Part shown: positions 43,175 to 51,869 of the stretch, piece after piece | Position numbering within the stretch: position 1 is the first letter of the stretch | How the letters are laid out: each line of letters starts with the position of its first letter | Source of the DNA: Phycisphaerales bacterium | Lineage (GTDB): Bacteria > Planctomycetota > Phycisphaerae > Phycisphaerales > UBA1924 | Direction of reading: 5' to 3' | DNA: 53,461 nt | Assembly: GCA_016793015.1 (NCBI GenBank) | Contig: JAEUJD010000036.1 | Coordinates: forward strand, 1-53,461 | Translations under genes and position numbers: made by a program | Notes under the pieces: generated by a model | What the model was told of the DNA's origin: nothing | The model's input: only the letters and a program-made list of their open reading frames with translations | Databases searched by the model: none

Positions 43175-43378
43175 ACTTCCCATTCGTAATTTCGCGCAGG
43201 CCGCGTCGTTTCTGACGCACACGCGGAGGTCGCGCGCCGGTTCTTCCCCGGTCTTTCAATCGACACAGCCCGTTCGCACCGAACGCCGGACCAGGGACGC
43301 ACCATGCGCCGCGCGACCCCAAGCCGAGATTGTTTCCTCAAAGAATGCACTCGGCCCATCCCCGGTGTTTGCGTACAG

Positions 43379-43407
43379 TTCGGTGTGAAGGGTCGCTTCA
43401 CGCCGAA
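43379..43407. promoter_or_regulatory. hairpin upstream of the response regulator
   Basis: TTCGGTGTGAAG (43379-43390) pairs with CTTCACGCCGAA (43396-43407), 12 bases with one G-U pair and a five-base loop. It may be the terminator of the upstream operon or a leader structure. ACAGTT-N3-TGTG overlaps its start (43375-43387). Confidence 0.5.
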
Positions 43408-43452
43408 TCCGGCGTCGTGAGGCGATCGCGCTCCGCTCGAAATCCGAGGATC

Positions 43453-43499
43453 GGGAGGTGGGGCGTGGGGGGTGTTGGGGGGGTGGGGGGGTGTGGGGG
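43453..43499 (+). promoter_or_regulatory. G-quadruplex-forming tract just before the ribosome binding site
   Basis: Seven G-runs of 3, 2, 4, 6, 7, 7 and 5 bases with loops of one to three bases fill this stretch on the coding strand. It ends only a few bases before the CAGGAG of the regulator gene at 43517. In DNA or RNA it should fold into a G-quadruplex. Confidence 0.65.
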
Positions 43500-43516
43500 T
43501 TACAGGAGAAATCTAG

Positions 43517-44191
43517 ATGAGAGTGCTTGTCATTGAAGACAACCCCAAGATGGCTCGGGGAATCCGGACCGGACTGGACGAGGCAGGATTTGCAACCGAA
43601 GTCTCGCACAGCGGAGCGGAAGGCGAGGATCTGGCCGCGGGCGAGCCGTTCGACGCGATCGTTCTCGACCTGATGCTGCCCGACCGCGACGGCGTCGATG
43701 TCTGCCGCAACCTGAGGCGCCGGAAGATCGCAACCCCGATCCTGATGCTGACCGCGCTCTCGGCGACCGAGGACAAGGTGCAAGGGCTGGACTCGGGCGC
43801 GGATGACTACCTCACCAAGCCGTTCAAGTTCGAGGAGCTTGTCGCGAGGCTGCGTGCCTTGCTGCGCCGCGGCCAGGCGACCGAAGGAAAGACTCTCCGC
43901 TGCGACGACCTCGAGCTGGACCTGTATTCGAGGCGGGCGGTCCGCGCGGGCGAGCACTGGGATCTGCCCTCTCGCGAGTTTACTTTGCTCGAGTACCTGA
44001 TGCGGAACCAGAACCGGGTGCTCAGCCGCGTGCAGATCGGCGAGCACGTTTGGGAGCTGAATTTCGAACCCACGAGCAACGTGATCGACGTCTACATCTC
44101 GACGCTCCGGAAAAAGATCGACCGTCCGGGTCTAAAGCCCCTCATCCACACGATCAAGAACGCGGGCTACCGATTCGGGATCATGGATTAG
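43517..44191 (+). CDS. OmpR-family response regulator with adjacent kinase
   Basis: This 224-residue regulator has acidic residues E7/D8, phospho-acceptor D51 in VLDLMLPDRDG and K101 in TKPF. The winged-helix output domain has the recognition region TSNVIDVYISTLRKKID. About three-quarters of its residues match the orphan regulator at 12243, and the last 50 or so are nearly identical. Its partner kinase starts three bases after its stop. Fold and partner suggest CusR/CzcR-like envelope or metal sensing, but no target is proven. Translation may be affected by the G-rich leader. Confidence 0.95.
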   Translation: MRVLVIEDNPKMARGIRTGLDEAGFATEVSHSGAEGEDLAAGEPFDAIVLDLMLPDRDGVDVCRNLRRRKIATPILMLTALSATEDKVQGLDSGADDYLTKPFKFEELVARLRALLRRGQATEGKTLRCDDLELDLYSRRAVRAGEHWDLPSREFTLLEYLMRNQNRVLSRVQIGEHVWELNFEPTSNVIDVYISTLRKKIDRPGLKPLIHTIKNAGYRFGIMD

Positions 44192-44194
44192 TTC

Positions 44195-45820
44195 ATGCCC
44201 CGGCTCACCGAATCGCAATTCCTGCGATTGGGCAACCAGTCCGCTCCGCATCCGGAGCAGGACAAGCGGCAGCTCCCGCTTCGGGTGCGCCTCATGCTGT
44301 GGATGCTGGCGATCTTTCTGATCGTGCAGCTTTCGATCGCGTTTGTGTTCCGCCTGTACCTCGCGCGGGCTATCGATGAATTCTTCGCGGACCGCGCGGT
44401 CGAGCGCGTCGATGCGATCGCCGAGGCGATACTGCCCGAGCTGCCCTCCGTCACCGATACAAGATTGGCCGAGATCGTCGCCCAGCACTTTGTGCTGTTG
44501 CACAAGGAAGGCGTCAAAGTCGACGTCCTCGACGCGAGCGGAACTCCCATCGTCACCACCAGGCCGCCCGCCCACGCGCTGGAAATCTCGCTCTTCCAGC
44601 GGGCGTCGGATTCGGAGAATGCCTTCAGCGTCCGCAGCATGACACGCCCGATCGACAAGGTGTCCACCCCGGATCGGATCGCGATCTCCCGGGTCGAGGG
44701 GCCGGACAAACGCGAGTACATCGTGGTGCTGACCGCAAGCGACTCCAACGCCGCGACCATGCAGGAATTGACCACGCGGATGATCATGGCGACCATTCCC
44801 GTCGGCATCCTGCCGATCGCTCTGAGCGCATACCTGATCGCCGGTTTTGCGGTCCGCCCTCTCGCGGATATCCGCGACCTGGCGCAGCGACTCTCGCCCG
44901 AGTCGATCGACCAGTCCATCGAGAACGCGCCGGCGGCATCCGAAGTCTCGGACGTGCGAAAGGAGCTCGAGCTCGCGCGCCAACGCATCGAGGCGGGCTT
45001 CGCGGCTCAAGAACGCTTCATGTCCAATGTTTCGCACGAGTTGAAGACGCCCATCGCCGTCGTCCTCACCGGAGTGCAGGCGCTCAAGTCCGACGACGCG
45101 TCGAAGCCCGTGAAGGAGTTTCTCCGTGGTATGACCGAAGAGCTCGAAAAGCTCGCACGCACGGTCGATAACTTCCTGCTGCTCACCCGCGTTCGCCACA
45201 ACAAGGGAGTCATCCCCGCTGTGGAATCCTGCGCCATGCGCGATGTCCTGCTCGATTCCTACGCCAGCTGCGTTTCCATGGCCGGGCAGCACAAAGTGCG
45301 ACTGGGCCTGCGCGTCCCCGAAGGCGAAGACATGGACGCGACCGTCGAAGGCAACGCCGACCTGCTCCGCATCATCTTCGACAACCTCATTCGTAACGCC
45401 ATCCGATTCAGCCCCGAAGGAGATGTCGTCGAGATCGACGCCGTCGCCAGCGACGCCGAGATCACGGTCCAGGTGCGGGATCGAGGACCGGGAATTCCGC
45501 CCGCGCTTCTCCCCCGCGTGTTCGACCGCTTCTCGCAGGCAAAGGATGAAGAACGGCGCGGGCGTGGCCACGGCCTCGGTCTCGAAATCGCGCTCGGAAT
45601 CGCCGAATTGCACCGGGGCTCAATCACCGTCCGCAATCGCGAGCCGAGCGGCTGCGAGTTCACCGTTACGCTGCCGCGTCACCAGACGCTCGGACTCGTG
45701 GCGCCCGTCTTTGAGCGGTCGCCGGACACGTCCGCGAATACGCCGGCCGCCCCGCCCGGCGACAAGCCCTTCAATTCGAACAATTCATCAGCCCACGCCA
45801 CTCCCGAACGCGACGCTTAA
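44195..45820 (+). CDS. sensor histidine kinase
   Basis: This 541-residue membrane kinase has helices at about 32-53 and 197-219 flanking a roughly 140-residue extracytoplasmic sensor. A HAMP-like linker follows (about 215-270). The HisKA domain has H281 in SNVSHELKTP, and the HATPase domain has N-box FDNLIRNAIRFSPEG, G1 box VRDRGPGIP and GHGLGLEIA. The tail beyond 500 is disordered. It should phosphorylate the regulator at 43517; it might also serve the orphan paralogue at 12243. Its stop is two bases from the stop of the convergent gene. Confidence 0.95.
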   Translation: MPRLTESQFLRLGNQSAPHPEQDKRQLPLRVRLMLWMLAIFLIVQLSIAFVFRLYLARAIDEFFADRAVERVDAIAEAILPELPSVTDTRLAEIVAQHFVLLHKEGVKVDVLDASGTPIVTTRPPAHALEISLFQRASDSENAFSVRSMTRPIDKVSTPDRIAISRVEGPDKREYIVVLTASDSNAATMQELTTRMIMATIPVGILPIALSAYLIAGFAVRPLADIRDLAQRLSPESIDQSIENAPAASEVSDVRKELELARQRIEAGFAAQERFMSNVSHELKTPIAVVLTGVQALKSDDASKPVKEFLRGMTEELEKLARTVDNFLLLTRVRHNKGVIPAVESCAMRDVLLDSYASCVSMAGQHKVRLGLRVPEGEDMDATVEGNADLLRIIFDNLIRNAIRFSPEGDVVEIDAVASDAEITVQVRDRGPGIPPALLPRVFDRFSQAKDEERRGRGHGLGLEIALGIAELHRGSITVRNREPSGCEFTVTLPRHQTLGLVAPVFERSPDTSANTPAAPPGDKPFNSNNSSAHATPERDA

Positions 45821-45822
45821 GT

Positions 45823-46680
45823 TCACACAGCAACGCGGGCCGGCACAAACGACACCAGACCGGTGAATATCGACCGGCCATGTCCCACAGCCGATGAGGT
45901 TTCCGGCTTGGCGCGGATGTGCAGCAACCCTTCGCGGCCGTCCGCACGCGAAATCGGAAATTCAATCGCAAGCTCAGAGCCCGACGCAATAGCGCTCCGC
46001 GTCGCATCCTGCATGCGACCGAATTCGGATGGGCCAAGGTACTGCGACCAGGACTGCGCCGGCTCGGTCTCTTCGTTCGGCATGCCCAGGAGAGGCCTCA
46101 GGCCGACCTCCCACACAAACTCACCGCTCGCACCATCCCAGCTGCACGCAGCCGAGTCGCTTGTCTCAAGCGCCCGCTTCACACGCCGGTCGCGCACCGT
46201 CAGCAGCGTCGCACGCTGCTCGAGCTTGTCGCGCTGCTCCGTAAACTCCTCGCGGTCCTGGCGGTGCTTTTCTTCGCCCTCGCGAGCCTTGCGATGCGAG
46301 CCGGTAAAGCTCTCGAGTTCGAACAGCGCCGGAAAGATCCTCGCGACCGCAAAGACCGTGATGAGCGAAACGATCGCCGTGAGAATCTTCACGACCAGAA
46401 GCAGCCGAAAGGCCGGGTAGTACAGCATCGCGGCGCCCACCAGCCTCGTGATCCCGCACGCCAGCATGAACAGCCACACCATCCAGATGGTCGGGCGATG
46501 GGGCAGCCGCCTCTGCCGGAACAGGAAGATCATCAGCAGCGTGCAGATAACCGCATAGGCGAAAAATATCGCCATGTCCGACGAAAGGTGCAGCCATCCG
46601 GTCGTCGTCGACAGCGCCCCGCCTCGGGTCGATGAGGGCGCTTCCGATGGATCAAAGAGATGGAGGAAAAAATCGATCAT
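45823..46680 (-). CDS. ethylene-receptor-like membrane domain plus PAS-like domain, no kinase
   Basis: This 285-residue protein has three membrane helices (about 33-55, 63-87, 92-118). They match the ethylene-binding domain of plant ETR1-type receptors: D35 and Y42 in SDMAIFFAY are spaced as Asp25 and Tyr32, and C75 in ACGITRL corresponds to Cys65. The copper-ligand His69 position is R79. The third helix reads KILTAIVSLITVFAV. A coiled coil (about 125-165) and a PAS-like domain (about 170-280) follow, but there is no kinase or other output domain. The stop abuts the histidine kinase gene. It may be a regulator of that kinase or a truncated receptor; this is inference. Confidence 0.8.
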   Translation of the reverse strand: MIDFFLHLFDPSEAPSSTRGGALSTTTGWLHLSSDMAIFFAYAVICTLLMIFLFRQRRLPHRPTIWMVWLFMLACGITRLVGAAMLYYPAFRLLLVVKILTAIVSLITVFAVARIFPALFELESFTGSHRKAREGEEKHRQDREEFTEQRDKLEQRATLLTVRDRRVKRALETSDSAACSWDGASGEFVWEVGLRPLLGMPNEETEPAQSWSQYLGPSEFGRMQDATRSAIASGSELAIEFPISRADGREGLLHIRAKPETSSAVGHGRSIFTGLVSFVPARVAV

Positions 46681-46829
46681 TCACAATAGATCCCGCCGGC
46701 CAATGGCAACCGACTCATCCGGTTTTCATGCCCACTTTACCACGCCGTCCGAATCCTTGCTGTATCTTTCATTCGTCCCCATGGGACGGTCTGCGGCTCC
46801 CGATTCCTCTTTCGCCCGAGGTCTGAAAA

Positions 46830-47039
46830 ATGGCCGTCGTTTCGTTGCTGTTCTTGGGCTTGACCGTGTTCTGCGGCGTGCTTGCCTTTGGGGACGGCGC
46901 AACCCGCGGGATCGGAGTCCATGCCGGATTTCTCATCGGCATCGTCGGGTTTGTTTCCGTCACCGTTTCCATGCTCGCAAGGTGGGCCTCAAATACCCTC
47001 GACGACGTTCCCGGCCAAAAAACACGCCGGTCGCGCTAG
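46830..47039 (+). CDS. small two-helix membrane protein
   Basis: This 69-residue protein has two hydrophobic helices (about 2-20 and 30-50) and a basic C-terminal tail (PGQKTRRSR). No family is certain; the pattern is loosely like DUF1328-type proteins. The ribosome binding site is weak. It lies alone between the ethylene-receptor-like gene (divergent) and the efflux pump genes (convergent). Confidence 0.5.
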   Translation: MAVVSLLFLGLTVFCGVLAFGDGATRGIGVHAGFLIGIVGFVSVTVSMLARWASNTLDDVPGQKTRRSR

Positions 47040-47142
47040 CGTAACCCGGTGAGTGATGCCTGTTCTCCCGGTTCTCGGCCCGAGGGGATGTCCACATTCC
47101 GGCCATCGAAACTCCCGATTCCGCCGAGTCGCGGTCTCAGGT

Positions 47143-50100
47143 TCAAGCCATCCGCAGACTCGCTTCGGGCATCCCGTCGGCCTCGGTCGGCAGCGCCTTG
47201 TGTTCGCCCGCCAGGATCGTGTAAATGCAAGGCACGACGAACAGGGTGAAGATCGTGCTGATCGTCATGCCGGTCACGAGCACAATGCCGATGCTGTTCC
47301 GGGCTTCGGCGCCGGCTCCCGAAACCAGCACAAGCGGGAAGTGCCCGAAAACCGTCGCGAACGAGGTCATCAGGATCGGACGCAGACGTGTCGCCGCAGC
47401 CTGCGTCGCCGCCTCGTACTTTGATGCGCCGGTCGACTGCATGTGGTTGGCGAATTCGACGATCAGGATGCCATTCTTCGCGACCAGGCCGACGAGCGTA
47501 ATCAGGCCCACCTGCGAATAGATGTTGATGGTGGTGAAGCCCAGGAACGTGAAGATGAGCGCGCCCGTCAGCGCGAGCGGCACCGAGCCAAGCAGCACGA
47601 TGAAGGGATCACGGAAGCTGCCGAACTGCGCCGCGAGGACCAGATAGATAAGCCCGATCGCGAGGCCGAGCGTCGCGGCGAGCGACGAACCTTCGGTGCG
47701 GATCTGCCGGCTCTCGCCCACGTAGTCGATCGCGTAGCCGGGCGGCAGGATCTCGCGTGCCTTGGCCTCGAGCGCGTTCAGTGCTTCTTCCTTGGTGACG
47801 CCGTTGGCGACGCCACCATAGATCTTGAAGCTGTTGCGCTGGCCGAAGCGGGTGAGCGTGCGGGGCGCCGCCGTGGTTTCCAGTTTCACAAACGAAGAGA
47901 CCGAAACGAGGCCGCCATCCGCCGCCCGAACCTTCAGGTTGAGAATCGCCTCCGGCGTGTTGCGAGCCTCGTCCTCGACCTGCGGGATGACCTTGTAGCT
48001 CCGGCCCTGGTGGTTGAAGCGGTTGGTGTAACCGCCAGAGAGAAGCACCGACAGATTGCGCCCGACCGTTGCGAGGTCGAGTCCCATATCGGCGACCTTT
48101 TCCCGGTCGATCACAATTCGGGTCTGCGGCAGATCCACCTTGAGATCGCTGTCGGCGTAGAGGAACTTGCCGCTGCCGAACGCCTCGCCGATGAGCGCGC
48201 CGGCGATGGGGGCCATCTTCTCCGCCTCGTCGGTGCTGGTGACCATCATCTCGACGTCGAACTGACCCGCACCAGGAAGCGGCGGGGGCAGCGCGGGGAA
48301 CGCCCGCACGCCGCTGACGGCCATCAGCTTCGGGAAGACCGCGTTCCGCATGTCGGCGGTGGATTCCTTGCGGTCTTTCCAGTCTTTGGCCTTGATGCCG
48401 CCGAAGCCGAAGGTGGGCGACTGCATGACCTGGAAGAGGAACTCGCGGTTCGGGAGTTCCATGAACGCGCGGCCCACCTGGTCGAAGTACTTGAGCGAGT
48501 AATCGAGCGATGCGTCGGGCGCGGACTGGAGCACCGTGAAGACGATGCCCTCGTCCTCGGTCGGCGCGAGCTCGGAACGGGACATGCGGTACAGGGGGTA
48601 CCCGGCGGCGGTAATGAAGACCGCCCCGATGACGACCGCCCAGCGCATCTGCATGACGAAGCCGAGCATTCTCTCGTACACGCGACGGATCGCATCGAAC
48701 TGGTGATTGACGAACCGCTGGAAGCGGCCTTCCTTCGCGCCCGCCGGGACCATCCACGCGCTCATGATCGGCGAGAGCGTGACGGCCACGATGCCCGAGA
48801 TGACGACCGCTGCCGCGAGCGTGAACGCGAACTCGCGGAAGAGCATGCCGGTCAGACCGCCCTGAAAACCGATCGGGGCATACACGGTCGCGAGCGTGAT
48901 CGTCATGGCGACGATTGGACCGAAGAGTTCGCGGGCACCAAGGGTTGCGGCCTGCAGAGGCGTCTTGCCTTCGCGCACGTGGCGTTCGACGTTTTCAACG
49001 ACGACGATCGCGTCATCGACGACGAGTCCGACGGCCAGCACGATCGCCAGGATCGTGAGGAGGTTCAGGGAGAAGCCCATGGCGAGCATCGCAAGACAGG
49101 CACCGACGAGCGAGATCGGCATCGCCACCATCGGGACCAGCACGGTGCGGAGCGAGCCCATGAAAAGGAAGACGACCAGGCCCACGATGAGGATCGTCTC
49201 GATCAGGGTGTGGATGATCTCCTTGATCGCGTTCTCCATGTAATACGTGCCGTCGTAGGCGAGCGTCATGGTCACGCCCGGCGCGAGCTTGGGCTGGATC
49301 TCGGCGAGCTTGGCCTTCAGCACGCGAGCGACGTCGAGCTCGTTCGCGCTCGGCAAAGGCCAGACGCTGAACCAGATGGCCGGTTCGAGGTTGAAGCCGG
49401 CTCGCCCGGTCGCTTCTTCGCTGCCGAGTTCGACGCGAGCGACGTCGGACAGGCGGACGATCGTGCCGTCGCGCTCGCGCACGATGAGCTGCTTGAACTC
49501 CTCCGCGGTGCGGAGGTCGGTGTCGGTCATCAGATCGACCTGCACGTCCTTGCCCTTGCTTCGCCCGACGGTGGCGAGGAAGTTGTTTCGGACGAGCGCA
49601 TCCTGCACCTCGGCCGGGGTGACGTCGAGCGCGTCGAGTTTGTCCGAGTCGAGCCAGATGCGCATCGCAAGAGGCAGGGGGCCTTCAATCCCGACGCGTT
49701 GCACGCCCGGCAGAGATTGCAACTCGGGTTGCAACTCGCGCGACATGTAGTCGTTCAGCTGCGACAACGACATGTTCTTCGTCGTCATGCTGATGTAGAA
49801 CGTGGCGTACGGCTTGTCCGTGCGCTGGATGTCGATCACGGGCGATTCAACGTTGTTCGGCAGTTCGCTCCGCACCTGGTTCAGGCGGGCCGAGATCTCG
49901 GCCAGGGCGGCGTTGCTCGAGTGATTCAGCCGCAGGCGCACAGTGACCGTGCTGATGCCCGCCGTGCTGGACGACTCGATGTAATCGATGCCGTCGATCG
50001 CCGAGACCGCTTTTTCGATGGGCGTGGTCACAAACCCGCGCACCGTCTCGGCGCTCGCGCCGATGTACGCGGTGTTGATGATGATCGCGCTCGACTCCAG

Positions 50101-50220
50101 CCTCGGGTACTGACGCACCGGCAGGTTGAAGATCGCCTTCCAGCCGAGCGCGAGGATGATCAGGTTGATCACCATCGCCAAGACCGGCTTCTTGATGAAA
50201 ATGTCCGTGAACGATTTCAT
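47143..50220 (-). CDS. RND-family efflux transporter (AcrB-like)
   Basis: This 1025-residue inner-membrane pump has the AcrB/MexB layout of 12 helices and two large periplasmic loops. The proton-relay aspartate pair is in GLVVDDAIVVVENVERH and the matching lysine in LVGLVAKNGILIVEF. I chose ATG 50220 (MKSFTDIFIKKPVLAMV, the normal N-terminus). With the adaptor encoded upstream it should expel lipophilic compounds across the envelope; an outer-membrane channel is not in the window. No gene for one follows. Substrates may be drugs or metabolites. Confidence 0.95.
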   Translation of the reverse strand: MKSFTDIFIKKPVLAMVINLIILALGWKAIFNLPVRQYPRLESSAIIINTAYIGASAETVRGFVTTPIEKAVSAIDGIDYIESSSTAGISTVTVRLRLNHSSNAALAEISARLNQVRSELPNNVESPVIDIQRTDKPYATFYISMTTKNMSLSQLNDYMSRELQPELQSLPGVQRVGIEGPLPLAMRIWLDSDKLDALDVTPAEVQDALVRNNFLATVGRSKGKDVQVDLMTDTDLRTAEEFKQLIVRERDGTIVRLSDVARVELGSEEATGRAGFNLEPAIWFSVWPLPSANELDVARVLKAKLAEIQPKLAPGVTMTLAYDGTYYMENAIKEIIHTLIETILIVGLVVFLFMGSLRTVLVPMVAMPISLVGACLAMLAMGFSLNLLTILAIVLAVGLVVDDAIVVVENVERHVREGKTPLQAATLGARELFGPIVAMTITLATVYAPIGFQGGLTGMLFREFAFTLAAAVVISGIVAVTLSPIMSAWMVPAGAKEGRFQRFVNHQFDAIRRVYERMLGFVMQMRWAVVIGAVFITAAGYPLYRMSRSELAPTEDEGIVFTVLQSAPDASLDYSLKYFDQVGRAFMELPNREFLFQVMQSPTFGFGGIKAKDWKDRKESTADMRNAVFPKLMAVSGVRAFPALPPPLPGAGQFDVEMMVTSTDEAEKMAPIAGALIGEAFGSGKFLYADSDLKVDLPQTRIVIDREKVADMGLDLATVGRNLSVLLSGGYTNRFNHQGRSYKVIPQVEDEARNTPEAILNLKVRAADGGLVSVSSFVKLETTAAPRTLTRFGQRNSFKIYGGVANGVTKEEALNALEAKAREILPPGYAIDYVGESRQIRTEGSSLAATLGLAIGLIYLVLAAQFGSFRDPFIVLLGSVPLALTGALIFTFLGFTTINIYSQVGLITLVGLVAKNGILIVEFANHMQSTGASKYEAATQAAATRLRPILMTSFATVFGHFPLVLVSGAGAEARNSIGIVLVTGMTISTIFTLFVVPCIYTILAGEHKALPTEADGMPEASLRMA

Positions 50221-50334
50221 ACGGATGCTCCGCCTGGAAGGCGTTTCAGAGTCGGGAGGCTGATTGGAAAGGAGTACCTGGGTCGCGGGACGAATGCAAT
50301 CGTGCCTGAAAGCACCTTGAACCTGCAAGCTTTG

Positions 50335-51693
50335 CTAGCGCTTCGCGCTGACTTCCTTCGATCCATCGGAATCAGTCGCCGCGACCGGGTCCGGCTTGGT
50401 GTTGCCCACGCCTCCGGGTGACGGGGTCGCAGCCGGTGCCGGCGGAGCCTGCATCACCATCGCGCCCTCGCGCAGTTTGAACGAGCCGCCGGACGCAATC
50501 TTCTCGCCCGGCTTCAGGCCGCCGATCACGATCACGCTGTCACCCAGGTTCGCGCCAAGCTGAACCATGCGCTGCGTGGCGACCATCGGGGGAGGACCCT
50601 GCTGCGCAGGCGCACCCGGCGGCGGAGGCGGCAACTTGCTCAGATCCATCGGCGTCAGCACAAAGACGTGATCGCCAAACGCGGCCCGGCGCAGCGCCGT
50701 GCTCGGGATCGACACATACTCCGCGACAGGGGCGACCGGCACTTCCACATCGATAAACATTCCCGGCTTCAGTTTGAAATCGGGGTTGGGAACGCTCGAC
50801 CGCACCCGCACGTTGCGCGTCACCGGATTCACAGTCGCATCGATCGAAACCACCGTGATCTTCGCGTGATCCGATCCCAGCAGCTTCGACTCCGCAATGA
50901 CCACCGTGCCCGGCGAGACACGCTGCGCATATTCCTGCGGCACCGCGAAATCGAGATAGATCTCGTCCGTCAACTCGGTCAGGTCGACGATCTTCGTTCC
51001 TTCCGCGAGATACTGCCCCGGGTGAACCGAACGCATGCCCGCTCGGGCACGGAAGGGCGACTTCAGCGTCTTCTTCGCGATGATCGTCTGGATCTGCTGC
51101 ACGCGTGCCTCGGATTGATCGCGCTCGGCCTTCGCCTTCGCGAGCGACGATTCCGCGCGCTGCTGGAACGCTTCCGCACGCTCCACCTCGCTCGTCGCCT
51201 TGTCGACGTCCGAAGCGGAAACCGAATTCGCCGCCACCGCGCTCTTATACCGCTTCAACTGCGTCCGCGCCAGGTCGGCTGCGGTCTTCGACATCGTGAT
51301 CTCGGCTTCCGCCTGCTCGATACCCGAAATGGCGAAGCGCTTATTCGCCTCCGCCGCCGCAAGGTCCGCTTCCTCCGTCGAAGTATCCAGCCGGATCAGC
51401 ATCTGACCCGGCTCGACCGTCGCGCCGGAGTCGAAACCGACTTCCTTCACTACGCCGACAATCTCATTCGAGAGGTTGACCGCACGCACCGGCACAACCG
51501 TGCCGACAAGCCTCGAGCGGGGTTGCCATGGAATCGTCTTGACGTCCACGACCTCGACAAATTCGGGCGGAATCATGCCCGCGTGCGGATCGGGCGTGTG
51601 CATCTGCTTGTACTTCCAGGCAAACAGCGCCGCGGCGACAACCAGCAGCGACGCCAGGAGCGCGACGCCCGCGACAAGAGGTTTCATCTTCAT
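50335..51693 (-). CDS. RND efflux periplasmic adaptor (membrane fusion protein)
   Basis: This 452-residue MFP has an N-terminal anchor (about 3-26). A lipoyl domain is split around a long alpha-helical hairpin (about 105-195, rich in Ala and Glu, QLKRYKSAVAANSVSASD). The beta-barrel domain (FRARAGMRSVHPGQYLAEGT) follows. The C-terminal tail is proline-rich. ATG 51693 gives the usual MKMKPLVAGVALL start. It is 114 bases upstream of the pump gene and divergent from the MarR gene, a typical regulated efflux arrangement. Confidence 0.93.
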   Translation of the reverse strand: MKMKPLVAGVALLASLLVVAAALFAWKYKQMHTPDPHAGMIPPEFVEVVDVKTIPWQPRSRLVGTVVPVRAVNLSNEIVGVVKEVGFDSGATVEPGQMLIRLDTSTEEADLAAAEANKRFAISGIEQAEAEITMSKTAADLARTQLKRYKSAVAANSVSASDVDKATSEVERAEAFQQRAESSLAKAKAERDQSEARVQQIQTIIAKKTLKSPFRARAGMRSVHPGQYLAEGTKIVDLTELTDEIYLDFAVPQEYAQRVSPGTVVIAESKLLGSDHAKITVVSIDATVNPVTRNVRVRSSVPNPDFKLKPGMFIDVEVPVAPVAEYVSIPSTALRRAAFGDHVFVLTPMDLSKLPPPPPGAPAQQGPPPMVATQRMVQLGANLGDSVIVIGGLKPGEKIASGGSFKLREGAMVMQAPPAPAATPSPGGVGNTKPDPVAATDSDGSKEVSAKR

Positions 51694-51828
51694 CCGAGGA
51701 GCCCTTTTACACCCGGCAGGTTGCTCGGCGACGATCCAAATCCGCCGCACAATTCAGCCTCATTCACCCGCCGACCAAAGTCGACCACGGCCGGAGCAGC
51801 GCCCCGGTACCAGAAAACGATAGTCCTC

Positions 51829-51862
51829 AATAGTTGAAGTTGTCAAGTGTTTCGGGTATGAT
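51829..51862 (+). promoter_or_regulatory. MarR-gene promoter with overlapping palindrome
   Basis: TTGAAG (51834-51839), a 17-base spacer and TATGAT (51857-51862) make a strong promoter. An imperfect inverted repeat AATAGTTGA-AGTTG-TCAAGTGTT (51829-51851, seven of nine symmetrical pairs) covers the -35. It is the likely MarR operator, also placed to control the divergent efflux genes. Confidence 0.7.
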
Positions 51863-51869
51863 GTTTTCA

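Larger units (their letters stand above)
43175..43516. other. intergenic region before the two-component operon
   Basis: It holds the hairpin at 43379-43407, a very G-rich tract at 43453-43499 and a CAGGAG ribosome binding site near 43503. No gene is seen. It probably contains the end of the plus-strand block and the promoter of the regulator gene. Confidence 0.6.

Noticed and set aside
43441..43505. G-rich tract as a tandem repeat or CRISPR-like array
   Set aside because: Runs vary in length with no repeat unit and no spacers; a quadruplex tract explains it better.
47443..50421. 992-codon plus-strand frame opposite the RND pump
   Set aside because: Antisense shadow of a certain AcrB-like gene; composition is His/Arg/Asp-rich and not protein-like.
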